This document shows, in pieces, positions 1 through 7,124 of a stretch of DNA of 36,053 nt. The translations under genes and the position numbers were made by a program. Origin of the DNA: Salinactinospora qingdaonensis (GTDB taxonomy: Bacteria > Actinomycetota > Actinomycetes > Streptosporangiales > Streptosporangiaceae); the NCBI RefSeq assembly GCF_039539445.1, contig NZ_BAABDD010000037.1, positions 1 through 36,053 on the forward strand, given 5' to 3'. The notes below the pieces were generated by a model. The model was not told where the DNA came from. It saw only the letters and a list, made by a program, of their open reading frames with translations, and did no database searches. The number at the start of each line of letters is the position of its first letter. Position 1 is the first letter of the stretch.

Positions 1-60
1 GTGTTGGAGGGGGCGTTGTTCGCTCGTGTCTCGATCGCTTCGCGATCTCGACAGCCCAGG
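1..60 (-). repeat. Partial copy of the dispersed inverted-end repeat
   Basis: Read on the minus strand this stretch matches the core seen in the complete copies: a GCTG-rich start, GATCGCGAAGCGATCGAG, then a GACACGAGC variant of GGCACGAGC. It lacks the T-rich end, so it is truncated or continues left of the window. Positions 61-318 hold no gene I can support. They contain degenerate 'CCTGAAGGGAGC...CCCTCCCTGG' units near 220, 260 and 303. Confidence 0.6.
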
Positions 61-318
61 GGAGGCCGAGGGGTGAGGAGGGGCGAGCCGAGGCCGGGGT
101 GGCAGGTAGTGCTGTGGTTCGACGGTGGTCAGGCGTGGTAGGTCCGGTGGATGAACCATGCTGAAACCCCTCCAGGCACAACAGTTCCCCGCCCGCCTCC
201 TGGCCCCTCGGGGGAGGGTGCCTGAAGGGAGCCCCCTCCCTGGCACCCCCGGGAAGATTTCCTCAAGAGAGCACCCCTCCCTGGTGTTCTTTCCGGACAG
301 GTTTCCTGAAGGGAGCTT

Positions 319-600
319 CCTGGCTGCCGAGATCGTGAGCATGGGCGCCACGGGATCGCGCCAGATACCTAAGTCCCTCCCTGGCTGCTGAGATCGTGAG
401 TTTGGGCGCCACGGGATTGCGTCAGATGTCTAAGTGCCCTCTGGCTGCTGAGGTCGTGAGTTTGGGCGCCACGGGATTGCGTCAGATGTCTAAGTGCCCT
501 CTGGCTGCTGAGGTCGTGAGTTTGGGCGCCACGGGATTGCGTCAGATGTCTAAGTCCCCCCTGGCTGCTGAGATCGCGAAGCGATCGAGGCACGAGCGGC
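319..600 (+). repeat. 60-bp tandem repeat array, about four units
   Basis: Units begin with CTGGCTGCTGAG at about 319, 381, 441, 501 and 561. The 441 and 501 units are almost identical, and the 319 and 381 units have diverged. The last unit switches at about 575 into GATCGCGAAGCGATCGAG followed by GCACGAGC, the core of the dispersed repeat. The tandem unit therefore seems to have arisen by amplifying part of that element. The period is constant and there are no variable spacers. No coding frame across it looks convincing. Confidence 0.85.
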
Positions 601-718
601 GGGTGAGGGGCTTTGATCTCCTTGCTTCGAAAGTTCCTTTTTCGCCTCCTCAACCCCGGTGGTGGGGAGGAGCCAACCTGACCAGCGGGTCTGTCCTTTT
701 TATCCCGGTGCGACATAT

Positions 719-754
719 GGGGGTGCCCCATCCCCTCCGCGACGGGGCACCCCC
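719..754. terminator. Hairpin downstream of the 828-1929 operon
   Basis: GGGGGTGCCCC (719-729) and GGGGCACCCCC (744-754) form an 11-bp perfect stem with a 14-nt loop. It lies about 75 nt past the stop of the last minus-strand gene. There is no strong U tract, as is common for GC-rich actinomycete terminators. Confidence 0.55.
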
Positions 755-827
755 CTGTGGGGCGGGCCGCGCTGGCCGGGGGTGTTCCAGTGCGGCCCTG
801 AGGGATTGTGCTCTTTGCTCGGCCCGG

Positions 828-1181
828 TTAGGAGGGGGCGGGGGTGCGGCGCCGGCGGTGCCGCGGCTGGATCGGCCGCCGCCCGGCGGGAACCGCGGCC
901 ATGGGCGCGGTTGTTGCGGTGGCGGTGCCTCTGGCCGGTGGCTCGCCGGGGCGAGGTGGCCGGGTGGGCTTGCGCGGTCGCCGGCTGCGCAGGTCGTCGC
1001 GGCGGCGCGCACCCAGCACGGCGGCGATGAGCCCTTCCAGGGCTTGCGGCGTGGCGGCTTCCAGCAGGCGTGGGTGGCCGGGCAGGAGTGCCCACCATTG
1101 GCGGGTGTGGCTGCCGTGCCAGATGGTGGCGCCGGGGAAGCGGTGGTGCAGGTGGGCCAGGGCCGCATCCACCGGGCTCAC
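828..1181 (-). CDS. Hypothetical protein, third gene of an overlapping operon
   Basis: I do not recognise the family. The start is GTG at 1181, overlapping the upstream stop as GTGA, with GAGAGGAG just before it. The roughly 117-residue product has a folded-looking N-terminal two thirds ('FPGATIWHGSHTRQWWALLPG', then 'LLEAATPQALEGLIAAVLG') that resembles a small alpha/beta domain with a conserved Trp pair. The tail is rich in Arg, Pro and Thr and is probably disordered. Tight coupling to two upstream genes, opposite an XRE/DUF5753 regulator, suggests the three are co-expressed and controlled by that regulator. This is inference. Confidence 0.6.
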   Translation of the reverse strand: MSPVDAALAHLHHRFPGATIWHGSHTRQWWALLPGHPRLLEAATPQALEGLIAAVLGARRRDDLRSRRPRKPTRPPRPGEPPARGTATATTAPMAAVPAGRRPIQPRHRRRRTPAPS

Positions 1182-1501
1182 CGCTCCTCTCCCGTCTGGC
1201 CGGGGGGCCAGGCGTGGCCGGTGGCATCCACATGGATACCGGTGTGGCCCGCCGGACGGATACACGGCCACGCCCTGGTGCGGCGTCGGGGCGTACCGGG
1301 CCACTGTCGGATGTGGGCCGAGCCGGGGCGGGGTTGGGTGCAGGCGTTGCCGTACTGATCGGCCAGATGGGTCAACAACGCCAACGAGGTCTGGCGCACC
1401 TGGCCCAACCACAAGGCCCGCTCCTGGGTACCCACCACCAACGCATCGGCCACCCGACGCAGGTGACACACCTGATCGCCCTCCCGAGGATCGCGCATCA
1501 C
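1178..1501 (-). CDS. Hypothetical protein, second gene of an overlapping operon
   Basis: The product has 107 residues. Its N-terminus (MRDPREGDQVCHLRRVADAL, then 'VVGTQERALWLGQVRQTSLALLTHLADQYGNAC') reads as an amphipathic helical region. The C-terminal half has several His and Trp residues and is Arg/Pro rich. The gene overlaps its upstream neighbour by ATGA and its downstream neighbour by GTGA, so translation is probably coupled. There is no signal peptide or membrane segment. I know no function for it. The overlaps and codon use, rather than homology, support it as a gene. Confidence 0.6.
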   Translation of the reverse strand: MMRDPREGDQVCHLRRVADALVVGTQERALWLGQVRQTSLALLTHLADQYGNACTQPRPGSAHIRQWPGTPRRRTRAWPCIRPAGHTGIHVDATGHAWPPGQTGEER

Positions 1502-1929
1502 CGGTCCACCTCCCGGGCGGGTTGAATCGTGAAGCGCGCCACCGGTTCTTCCCCGCTGTGGGCGTGGATCGGGGCGGTGAACTCCTCCAACGCGAACGCC
1601 AACTCGTCCAGGGTGTCGGCGGCCACCACGAGACCGTCTTCCACCCGGTGGTACGCGCGATAGGGCACCACCTGCCCCGGCTCATAGGTCAACCGCCACA
1701 CGAGACGGTGACGCGCATGCAGCCCACAAAACCGGGCGTAATCCGGCGGCACCACCCCCAGACCAACCGCATACGAGCGCACCCGCGACGCACGCGCCGA
1801 AGGGGCAGAGCAGAACGCGGGGTCAGCCGATTCGGCGCCACTCCGGGACGGGGTCGTGCGATTATGGCCGCGCCCGGTGCCAACTGTCGGCAACATATGT
1901 AAAACAGAAAGTAGTGGTACGAGTGTCAT
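1498..1929 (-). CDS. Hypothetical protein, first gene of the operon divergent from the XRE regulator
   Basis: The start chosen is ATG at 1929, preceded by GAGGGGAACTC. The frame stays open to an ATG at 1995, but that start has no ribosome-binding site and would fall in the promoter region. The product has 143 residues. After a variable N-terminus there is a compact domain with 'CGLHARHRLVWRL', 'PYRAYHRVEDGLVVAADTLDELAFALEEF' and 'ARFTIQPAREVDR'. I cannot name the family. It leads a three-gene overlapping unit that faces the XRE/DUF5753 gene at 2112, an arrangement that suggests regulation by that protein. Confidence 0.65.
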   Translation of the reverse strand: MTLVPLLSVLHMLPTVGTGRGHNRTTPSRSGAESADPAFCSAPSARASRVRSYAVGLGVVPPDYARFCGLHARHRLVWRLTYEPGQVVPYRAYHRVEDGLVVAADTLDELAFALEEFTAPIHAHSGEEPVARFTIQPAREVDR

Positions 1930-1990
1930 GAGTTCCCCTCTCGGGGGTTGAGCCGGCTGGAGAGGCCGGCAGGGATTTCGAGCTACCACC

Positions 1991-2050
1991 ATCATGGAAC
2001 CTGAATTTCAGGATTTCAAGAGTACACTGAAATCCCGTTCTTGAAATCCA
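1991..2050. promoter_or_regulatory. Divergent control region with inverted repeats
   Basis: GGATTTCAAG (2011-2020) and CTTGAAATCC (2040-2049) form a perfect inverted repeat. CTGAATTTCAG (2001-2011) is itself palindromic, and a further CTGAAATCC sits at about 2028. On the minus strand TTGAAA (2019-2014), a 17-nt spacer and CATGAT (1996-1991) form a plausible promoter for the 1929-828 operon, with the repeats overlapping it. Binding by the adjacent XRE protein is inferred. Confidence 0.6.
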
Positions 2051-2111
2051 GGAATGTCTGATTCATCCTGTTGGCTCTACGATCAAGAGAAACGTCGCTC
2101 TTGGGAGACAC

Positions 2112-2954
2112 ATGAGTACCCGCTACAGCCCAACAGTTCGCCGACGACGCCTCTCCCACGAGATCAAGCGCCGCCGCCTACAGGCCCGCATGACTTTGGA
2201 TGAAGCAGCCAAGACCGCGGAGATCGCACGCACCACTGTTAGCAACATCGAGTCCGGTGAGAAGAAACGCCCGCAGGTCAACGAGATCAAAGCGCTCCTC
2301 GACGCTTACCAAATCGAGGATGAGCGCGAGCGAGAAGAGATTTTGACGCTGTGTCGGCAGTCGCGTGAACGTGGCTGGTGGGCGCGGTACAAGGATGTGC
2401 TGCGCGGTAGTAAGTACATCGGGTTCGAGACTGAAGCGTCGATGATCAGCAATTGGGAACCGCTGGTCGTACCCGGTCTACTCCAGATCCCGGAGTACGT
2501 TGAGCTGTTGGCCAAGACAGCTCTAGTTCGCGACCCCACCGAGATTCAGCGCATGGTGGACGCTCGTATGGAGCGGCAGAAGATCCTCCGCGAGGAACCA
2601 CCTGAACTCTGTGCCGTATTCGGAGAAGCAGCGCTATTGGCGTTGACCGAGCACCCGGATGTGCTGCATCGCCAGGTCGAACACCTGATCCAGATGGCCG
2701 AGGGAACTTCCCCGACCACGTTGCAGATGGCTCCTGCCACCCGCCTGAATCCTGGCAGTGCGGGTGGGTTTGCCATCATGGATTTCCCTACCACGGTAGA
2801 TCCGCCGGTGGTGTTTTTGGAGACCGACACTGATGGTCTCTACTTGGAGCACCCCGAGGAGGTAGCCCGGTACCGCACACTGCTTGGGCATTTGCGCGTC
2901 ATAGCCCTCACTCCTGAGGAGACTGTGGAACGTCTACACAAGATGATCAGCTAG
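2112..2954 (+). CDS. XRE-family regulator with DUF5753 domain
   Basis: The 280-residue product starts with an HTH_XRE domain at about residues 13-70 ('LSHEIKRRRLQARMTLDEAA', 'ARTTVSNIESGEK'). A long C-terminal DUF5753 domain follows, with the family's 'GWWARYKDVL', 'YIGFETEASMISNWEPLVVPGLLQIPEY' and late 'VVFLETDTDGLYLEHPEEVARYR' blocks. GGGAG precedes the ATG. Proteins of this class occur throughout Streptomyces and relatives, typically beside DUF397 genes, with BldB/WhiJ-type developmental systems as the known examples. Here the DUF397 gene follows 8 nt later, so the two are probably one transcript. Likely targets are its own divergent promoter region and perhaps the three-gene operon. Confidence 0.93.
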   Translation: MSTRYSPTVRRRRLSHEIKRRRLQARMTLDEAAKTAEIARTTVSNIESGEKKRPQVNEIKALLDAYQIEDEREREEILTLCRQSRERGWWARYKDVLRGSKYIGFETEASMISNWEPLVVPGLLQIPEYVELLAKTALVRDPTEIQRMVDARMERQKILREEPPELCAVFGEAALLALTEHPDVLHRQVEHLIQMAEGTSPTTLQMAPATRLNPGSAGGFAIMDFPTTVDPPVVFLETDTDGLYLEHPEEVARYRTLLGHLRVIALTPEETVERLHKMIS

Positions 2955-2962
2955 GAAGCCAC

Positions 2963-3163
2963 ATGAACTCGATGATCCCCGACGACCTATTCCGTACATC
3001 CAGCTACAGTCAGCCGAAATCACACAACTGCGTTGAGGTCGCCGACCTGCCAGGCGTGTCTGCCGTGCGCGACACGCAGAACCGCGAAGCTGGCCATCTC
3101 TCATTCGCGTCTGCGGAGTGGGCCGCCCTGGTAGGTGCAGTGAAAAGCGACGAGCTCGCCTGA
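2963..3163 (+). CDS. DUF397 small protein
   Basis: The 66-residue protein shows the full DUF397 pattern: 'FRTSSYSQPKSHNCVEVAD', 'AVRDTQNREAGHLSFASAEWAALV'. DUF397 proteins partner XRE/DUF5753 regulators in actinomycetes and can act as their antagonists or co-factors. GGAAG precedes the start, and the gene lies 8 nt after the regulator's stop. It ends just before a perfect hairpin. Confidence 0.92.
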   Translation: MNSMIPDDLFRTSSYSQPKSHNCVEVADLPGVSAVRDTQNREAGHLSFASAEWAALVGAVKSDELA

Positions 3164-3174
3164 GCTTGAACAAC

Positions 3175-3212
3175 GAGAAGGCTCCCAACCAAGGCCGGTT
3201 GGGAGCCTTCTC
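3175..3212. terminator. 16-bp perfect hairpin after the first DUF397 gene
   Basis: GAGAAGGCTCCCAACC (3175-3190) pairs perfectly with GGTTGGGAGCCTTCTC (3197-3212) across the loop AAGGCC. It sits 12 nt after the DUF397 stop. It probably ends or attenuates the regulator transcript before the second DUF397 gene. Confidence 0.8.
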
Positions 3213-3298
3213 ACACTCGAAATCCCACGGATATCTTATCCGCATGCGAGCGGATTCGTGCTCTCTTGGCATCCCGCGTTTAGGAGAAGCTGGTGTCC

Positions 3299-3490
3299 AT
3301 GTCTGAAACATCCCACTGGCTCTTCCGCAAGTCCAGCTCCACCGGCAGCAGGGACAACTGCGTCGAGGTGGCCGATACCCCCGGCGTAACCGCCCTTCGC
3401 GACACCAAAAACCGGCAGGAGAGCACCCTGTCCTTCTCTTCTGGTGAGTGGCGTGCCTTCATCGACGCTGCCAAACGAGACGCTTTCTAG
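3299..3490 (+). CDS. Second DUF397 small protein
   Basis: Starting at the ATG at 3299 the product has 63 residues: 'HWLFRKSSSTGSRDNCVEVADTPGVTALRDTKNRQESTLSFSSGEWRAFID' carries every DUF397 block. An in-frame GTG at 3293 is possible, but AGGAGAAG at 3282-3289 spaces better to the ATG. It is a diverged paralogue of the first DUF397 gene and is separated from it by a hairpin. It therefore probably has its own promoter, or is read only after terminator read-through. Confidence 0.9.
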   Translation: MSETSHWLFRKSSSTGSRDNCVEVADTPGVTALRDTKNRQESTLSFSSGEWRAFIDAAKRDAF

Positions 3491-3500
3491 CACGACAAGC

Positions 3501-3536
3501 GGGAGCCCCTGGCAGCTAAGGCTGCCAGGGGCTCCC
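3501..3536. terminator. 16-bp perfect hairpin after the second DUF397 gene
   Basis: GGGAGCCCCTGGCAGC (3501-3516) pairs perfectly with GCTGCCAGGGGCTCCC (3521-3536) around a TAAG loop, 10 nt after the stop. The end of the minus-strand 3626 gene converges on it from the other side, so it could serve both strands. Confidence 0.8.
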
Positions 3537-3625
3537 GTGTACTCGTTCCGTAAGCATGATATCGCAGCAGGCCAAGACCAACCACATATGCCTCTTTTGG
3601 GCCTACCAACTTCCGTATTAGCCAC

Positions 3626-3760
3626 TCAGGGCTGCTTGTCGGTGCTGTTGCAGCCGATGCAGTTGATTCGGACTTCCTGGTTGTCCTTGTTGTAGGTCTG
3701 GTATCCCGTGCCGTCGCACATCGAGCACTTCACCGGCTCTGTCCGGTGCTTGCCGCCCAT
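3626..3760 (-). CDS. Small CxxCxGxG zinc-binding-like protein
   Basis: This 44-residue protein has two Cys pairs: 'CSMCDGTGY' and, 16 residues later, 'CIGC'. The first matches the CxxCxGxG unit of DnaJ-type zinc fingers and anti-TRAP-like proteins, so one Zn2+ site is likely. The gene's ATG overlaps the stop of the upstream methyltransferase gene by one base (TGATG), which implies translational coupling. It has no signal peptide. The role is unknown; accessory or RNA/protein-binding functions are possible. The pattern does not look like a RiPP precursor. Confidence 0.75.
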   Translation of the reverse strand: MGGKHRTEPVKCSMCDGTGYQTYNKDNQEVRINCIGCNSTDKQP

Positions 3761-4884
3761 CAATTCTCCAGTTCGGGTATTCGGTTGTCGGGGGTGTCGA
3801 GCCACGCGTGTTGGCCCTGGGGAGCCACGGTCAGGCCGAAGCGCTCCACGCCCGGCTCGCCCCAGCCCACCCAGGTGAGGTAGGCCGTTTCCGCCTGGTC
3901 CCACAGGTTGCGTGGCCCTTGCTGTTCAACCGCGGCTTCGCCGCCTTCGACGGGCCGGGTGGCGATGGCGTGGGAGGGACCGGACAGCTCGCGCAGCACC
4001 ACCGCGTGCGAACCGTCCGACCGGTCACCGCCACCGACATAGACCCCCGGCAACATCCCCGCCAGCGCCACGCTCAGCCCCCGCCCGGCGCGGGTGAGGC
4101 GCCGCGGGTCCACCCGCGCGGTAGATTCGCGCACCTGCCCGCGGATCGGCGGGCGACGGGGGCGTTGGGCGCGCAGCAGCATGTAGGCGGCCTCACCACC
4201 GGGGAAACGGCCCACGGCTCGATCGCCGGTCACGGTGAGCCGGGCCTTGGGGCCGTTACCGATCCCGTTGGGGGTCCACGGCAGCACGATCACTCCGCCG
4301 GGGCGGGTCTGTTCCACCCAGGCGTAGGGCACCTCGCGCACCCCGCACGTGACATGCACCCGGTCATAGGGGGCGCTTGCGGGCCAACCAGCCGCACCCT
4401 CGCCCACCACCAGACGGGGGGCCAACCCGGCACGCTCCAGGTTGGCCCGAGCCTGCGCGGCCACCCGCTCATCCACCTCGACCGAGGTCACCCGATCCGC
4501 GCCCAACCGCGCCGACAGCACCCCCGCCGTCCACCCCGTGCCCGTGCCGATCTCCAACACCTGGTCACCGTCGTAAGGATCGAGCAGATTGAGGAAGTCC
4601 AACACCATCGCCGGCGCGGAACACGAGCTGGTCCAGTCGCGGGCGGTCCATGGCGAGGTCGCGGTCAGTGTGGTCTCGCCGTCGTCGATCTGGGTGAGGA
4701 TGGCGCCGTCCCCATCGACCGCCGCCTGCCAGGTTTGGGGATCGGCGTTGCGATCAAGCAGCCCGTCATCGACGGTCCACGCGATGTCGGGTACGAACAA
4801 CCGCCGAGGCGCCGCCCGCAGCGCCTCGGCCCACTCGGGCGTGGGGGCAAGAGCGGCCAGGTCACCAGGGCCGGGAGGAGTCAT
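3760..4884 (-). CDS. PIMT-like (protein-L-isoaspartate O-methyltransferase family) methyltransferase
   Basis: From the ATG at 4884 the product has 374 residues. The AdoMet-binding motif I is at about 108-120 ('VLEIGTGTGWTAGVLSARLG'), the acidic motif follows at 'VTSVEVDERVAAQA', and 'DRVHVTCGVREVPYAWVEQTRPGGVIVLPW' is the typical PIMT post-motif block. The C-terminal ~150 residues go beyond the ~210-residue repair enzyme. Such extended PIMTs in actinomycetes include enzymes that methylate Asp in graspetide and lanthipeptide pathways. No ATP-grasp, LanB/LanC or precursor gene is nearby, so the substrate is open. The reading frame extends upstream (GTG 4941, TTG 4950) without a ribosome-binding site. 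A promoter placed for a leaderless transcript favours 4884. Confidence 0.85.
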   Translation of the reverse strand: MTPPGPGDLAALAPTPEWAEALRAAPRRLFVPDIAWTVDDGLLDRNADPQTWQAAVDGDGAILTQIDDGETTLTATSPWTARDWTSSCSAPAMVLDFLNLLDPYDGDQVLEIGTGTGWTAGVLSARLGADRVTSVEVDERVAAQARANLERAGLAPRLVVGEGAAGWPASAPYDRVHVTCGVREVPYAWVEQTRPGGVIVLPWTPNGIGNGPKARLTVTGDRAVGRFPGGEAAYMLLRAQRPRRPPIRGQVRESTARVDPRRLTRAGRGLSVALAGMLPGVYVGGGDRSDGSHAVVLRELSGPSHAIATRPVEGGEAAVEQQGPRNLWDQAETAYLTWVGWGEPGVERFGLTVAPQGQHAWLDTPDNRIPELEN

Positions 4885-4890
4885 ATGGTA

Positions 4891-4919
4891 AAAGTAATCC
4901 CACGATGGCGTTGTGTCAC
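4891..4919 (-). promoter_or_regulatory. Candidate promoter for a leaderless methyltransferase mRNA
   Basis: On the minus strand GTGACA (4919-4914), exactly 17 nt, then TACTTT (4896-4891) match actinomycete -35 and TAnnnT -10 elements. Only six bases separate the -10 from the ATG at 4884, so transcription would begin at or next to the start codon. The stretch is clearly more AT-rich than its surroundings. Confidence 0.5.
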
Positions 4920-4984
4920 CGCTTTGGCCACTCTCGGTCACCGGCCGCAATGGCGCGCCAGCGCGCTCAGGGCGACAACCCGCT

Positions 4985-5142
4985 TAGGTTGTTGTTTTTG
5001 ACAAGGGCGGCGAGGGCGGGTGGTGGGCGCGCGCGGGTGAGCGCCCCCTCAGGCTGCTGAGGTCGCGCAGCGAGCGAGGCACGAGTGAACGGAGAACACT
5101 CCCCGCGCCCCACACCCCAGCCGTTCAAAAAACAACAACCTA
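4985..5142 (+). repeat. Dispersed inverted-end repeat, copy A
   Basis: Left end TAGGTTGTTGTTTTTGA and right end TCAAAAAACAACAACCTA are near-perfect inverted repeats about 158 bp apart. Inside are GGGCGGCGAGGGCGGG, GCGCGGGTGAGCGCC, then the core (GGCTGCTGAGGTCGCGCAGC, GAGCGAGGCACGAG) and CCCCAGCCGTTC. The copy lies between the methyltransferase 5' end and the VanZ-like gene 3' end. Short frames across it are artefacts of the repeat. Confidence 0.85.
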
Positions 5143-5194
5143 GTCGACAAAGAGACCACACACCTCGCCCGCCCAGCGGCGTGCCCTTTCAAAA

Positions 5195-5983
5195 TCACTG
5201 CTCGCTGCCACGGAAACGAGAATGCTCCACGCCCATGGCCGCGGTGGCGGCCATGGCGACGCCGAGCCACGCTCCCGCGGAGTTGACGATCAGGTCACCG
5301 ATTTCCGCGCTGCGTCCGGCGGCCAGCACCCACTGGGCGAACTCGATCGTCAGCGACAGGGCGGGACCGGCCAGCAGGCGCGCCCACCAGGGGGAGAAAG
5401 CGGCGAAGGCCACGATGCCGATCGGGACGAACAGCAAAGCGTTGACCACCTTCTCCTCCACGATCAGGGCCGCAGAGTCGGAAGACTCTTCGAGCGGGGG
5501 AGCCCGAAGCGCCTCCAGTTCGGCGCGTTGGGAAGGGGCCAGGTCATCGCCGTGGGCGTCGAACCACACCGCGCCGCCGTCGACGGTGGGGTAGCGGTAG
5601 AAGGCGGCGTCACCGGGGTGCGCCTCGCGGCGAGCCTGTGCCACCTCCGCCGCCGACAACTCCTGGGCACCGTAGTAGATCCGCTCGTCGGGCTCCTGGC
5701 CCACGTAGGCGCCCTCCGGCTCGTCGGTCACGTGCTCATAGGCCAGCAGCGGGTCCCAATGCACGTGCCTATCGATGGTGCCGATCTGGTCCAAGCCCAG
5801 CAGCGGTGCGGCCAGCACCAGCAGGTACACCGCGCTCGCCGCCGCCAACAGTCAGCGGGCCTCACGGGCGAACGCCCGCGGCGCCCGGCGGCGCCACCGG
5901 GCCACCACCACGGCCGCGCCCGCCAGCACCACCAGGGCGATGCTCACCGTCAGCGGGTTCGTGTAGAGCAACACTGTCCACAT
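5195..5983 (-). pseudogene. VanZ-like membrane protein interrupted by one in-frame TGA
   Basis: A single frame runs from ATG 5983 (after AAAGAGAG) to 5195, broken only by TGA at 5854-5852. The upstream 43 codons give 'MWTVLLYTNPLTVSIALVVLAGAAVVVARW', a first membrane helix with a basic stop-transfer. Past the TGA come 'LLAAASAVYLLVLAAPLLGL', a soluble loop and the VanZ signature 'LLFVPIGIVAFAAF', then 'SLTIEFAQWVLAAGRSAEIGDLIVNSAGAWLG'. A TGG-to-TGA change fits the context best. The downstream part could start internally, but it would lack helix 1. VanZ-like proteins are membrane proteins, some linked to glycopeptide tolerance. The gene lies 70 nt after the CU044_5270 gene and may share its operon. 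Confidence 0.75.
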
Positions 5984-6053
5984 CGCGCTCTCTTTCGAAA
6001 ACGGTTCGTTCGTGACGTCGGGCAGGTGTCCCGATCGCTTCACCGACGAGCGC

Positions 6054-7124
6054 CTACGGGCGCTGCTGGAGGCTGTCGGTGAATCCGGCGTCGAGGTAGA
6101 GGGTGTAGGAGATCACTGAGGGGACGGGGACGTTGAGTTCGCCGGCGTCTTCGGTGAGGACGGCCTCGTGAGCGAGTAAGCGTCCGGACTCAGGGGCGAA
6201 GATCAGGATCTCCTGCATCGGAAGGCCGCTGCTGTCGGTTTCCAGAGAGACGGCGACACCGGGGCGCCCGTGGCGGTCGGTGACGGTTCCCTCATAGGTC
6301 AGCTCGTCGATCTCGGCCAGGCCCCGCAACGCAGCCGCGCCGACCTCGGGGCGCACGGGCAGGTCCCGGTAAAGGTGGGTGACGCCTTCGACCACGGCGA
6401 CCTGGCCTCTGTCGGGGAAATTGTGTTCCTTTCTCAGTTGGCGGGTGAGGACGGTGGGATCGGTGGAGGGCTCTCCCGGAGTCCAGTACAGGGGGATTTC
6501 CTGGCGGCGTTCGTCGGTGGGTTCGCGGTCGGGCATGGGGTGGCCGCTGTCGCGCCACTCGGCTTCAGCCTCGGCAGACCTCCACTGCGGTGGCTGGGGC
6601 TCGGTGCGGATACGGCCCTGTCCGGTCTCGGGCGACACCCACTTTTCCCGAGTGGAGGGGACGATCACGGAGGTCACGGTCTCCCCGCCCACGGCGGTGG
6701 TCAGGTACCAGCCTTGGGTTTTCACATAGACGTAGCGGCCTGAGGAGGCGGGGGTGCTGCGCTGTTCGGCTGCGCGGCTCAGCTCCAGCAGCACCTCGCG
6801 GGCCGAGCGCGAGCCCGCCTCGGTGTCGTCGAACTCCAGCAGCGGCGGGGTCGCCGCGTAGGCGGGCGAGGCAGACCCGCCGGAGTCGGGCCAGCCGAGC
6901 ACGCCGGCCACCACCGCGGCTGTAGCGGCACTGGCGGCGGCTCCCGCCACGAGCACGGTTCTGCGCGTAAGCCGCCTATTTCGGCGAGCGGGGGCGTCTG
7001 GGACGTGTTCGTCGGCGACGATGGCGGCGTAGGTGGCGGCGCGCCGCTGCGGGTCGCTGGAAAACGCGGTGGCCGGGTCCAGGTCGCCGAGCAGATCATG
7101 GACGGCGTCGCGGTCTGTTCTCAT
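6054..7124 (-). CDS. CU044_5270-family membrane protein, ECF sigma partner
   Basis: The 356-residue product has a cytoplasmic N-terminus ('DRDAVHDLLGDLDPATAF', 'RRAATYAAIVADE'), an Arg-rich stretch, one membrane segment at about 53-75 ('VLVAGAAASAATAAVVAGVLG') and a long exported C-terminal domain. This is the layout of the CU044_5270 family, which is normally encoded right after an ECF sigma factor and is thought to act like an anti-sigma or sensor protein. The start overlaps the sigma gene's stop (ATGA). The exported domain has 'GRYVYVKTQGWYLTT' and 'REKWVSPETGQGRI', typical of the family. Confidence 0.88.
   Translation of the reverse strand: MRTDRDAVHDLLGDLDPATAFSSDPQRRAATYAAIVADEHVPDAPARRNRRLTRRTVLVAGAAASAATAAVVAGVLGWPDSGGSASPAYAATPPLLEFDDTEAGSRSAREVLLELSRAAEQRSTPASSGRYVYVKTQGWYLTTAVGGETVTSVIVPSTREKWVSPETGQGRIRTEPQPPQWRSAEAEAEWRDSGHPMPDREPTDERRQEIPLYWTPGEPSTDPTVLTRQLRKEHNFPDRGQVAVVEGVTHLYRDLPVRPEVGAAALRGLAEIDELTYEGTVTDRHGRPGVAVSLETDSSGLPMQEILIFAPESGRLLAHEAVLTEDAGELNVPVPSVISYTLYLDAGFTDSLQQRP

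Noticed and set aside
319..600. CRISPR array
   Set aside because: The units are contiguous with no variable spacers, and no cas genes are near.
396..1902. Long plus-strand frames across 396-1358 and 844-1902
   Set aside because: They run opposite the overlapping minus-strand genes at 828-1929 or through the tandem repeats, and have no ribosome-binding sites or family patterns. High GC leaves many antisense frames open.
3808..5001. 397-codon plus-strand frame
   Set aside because: It is antisense to the PIMT gene, which has clear family motifs. It is Pro/Arg-rich, as expected of a shadow frame.
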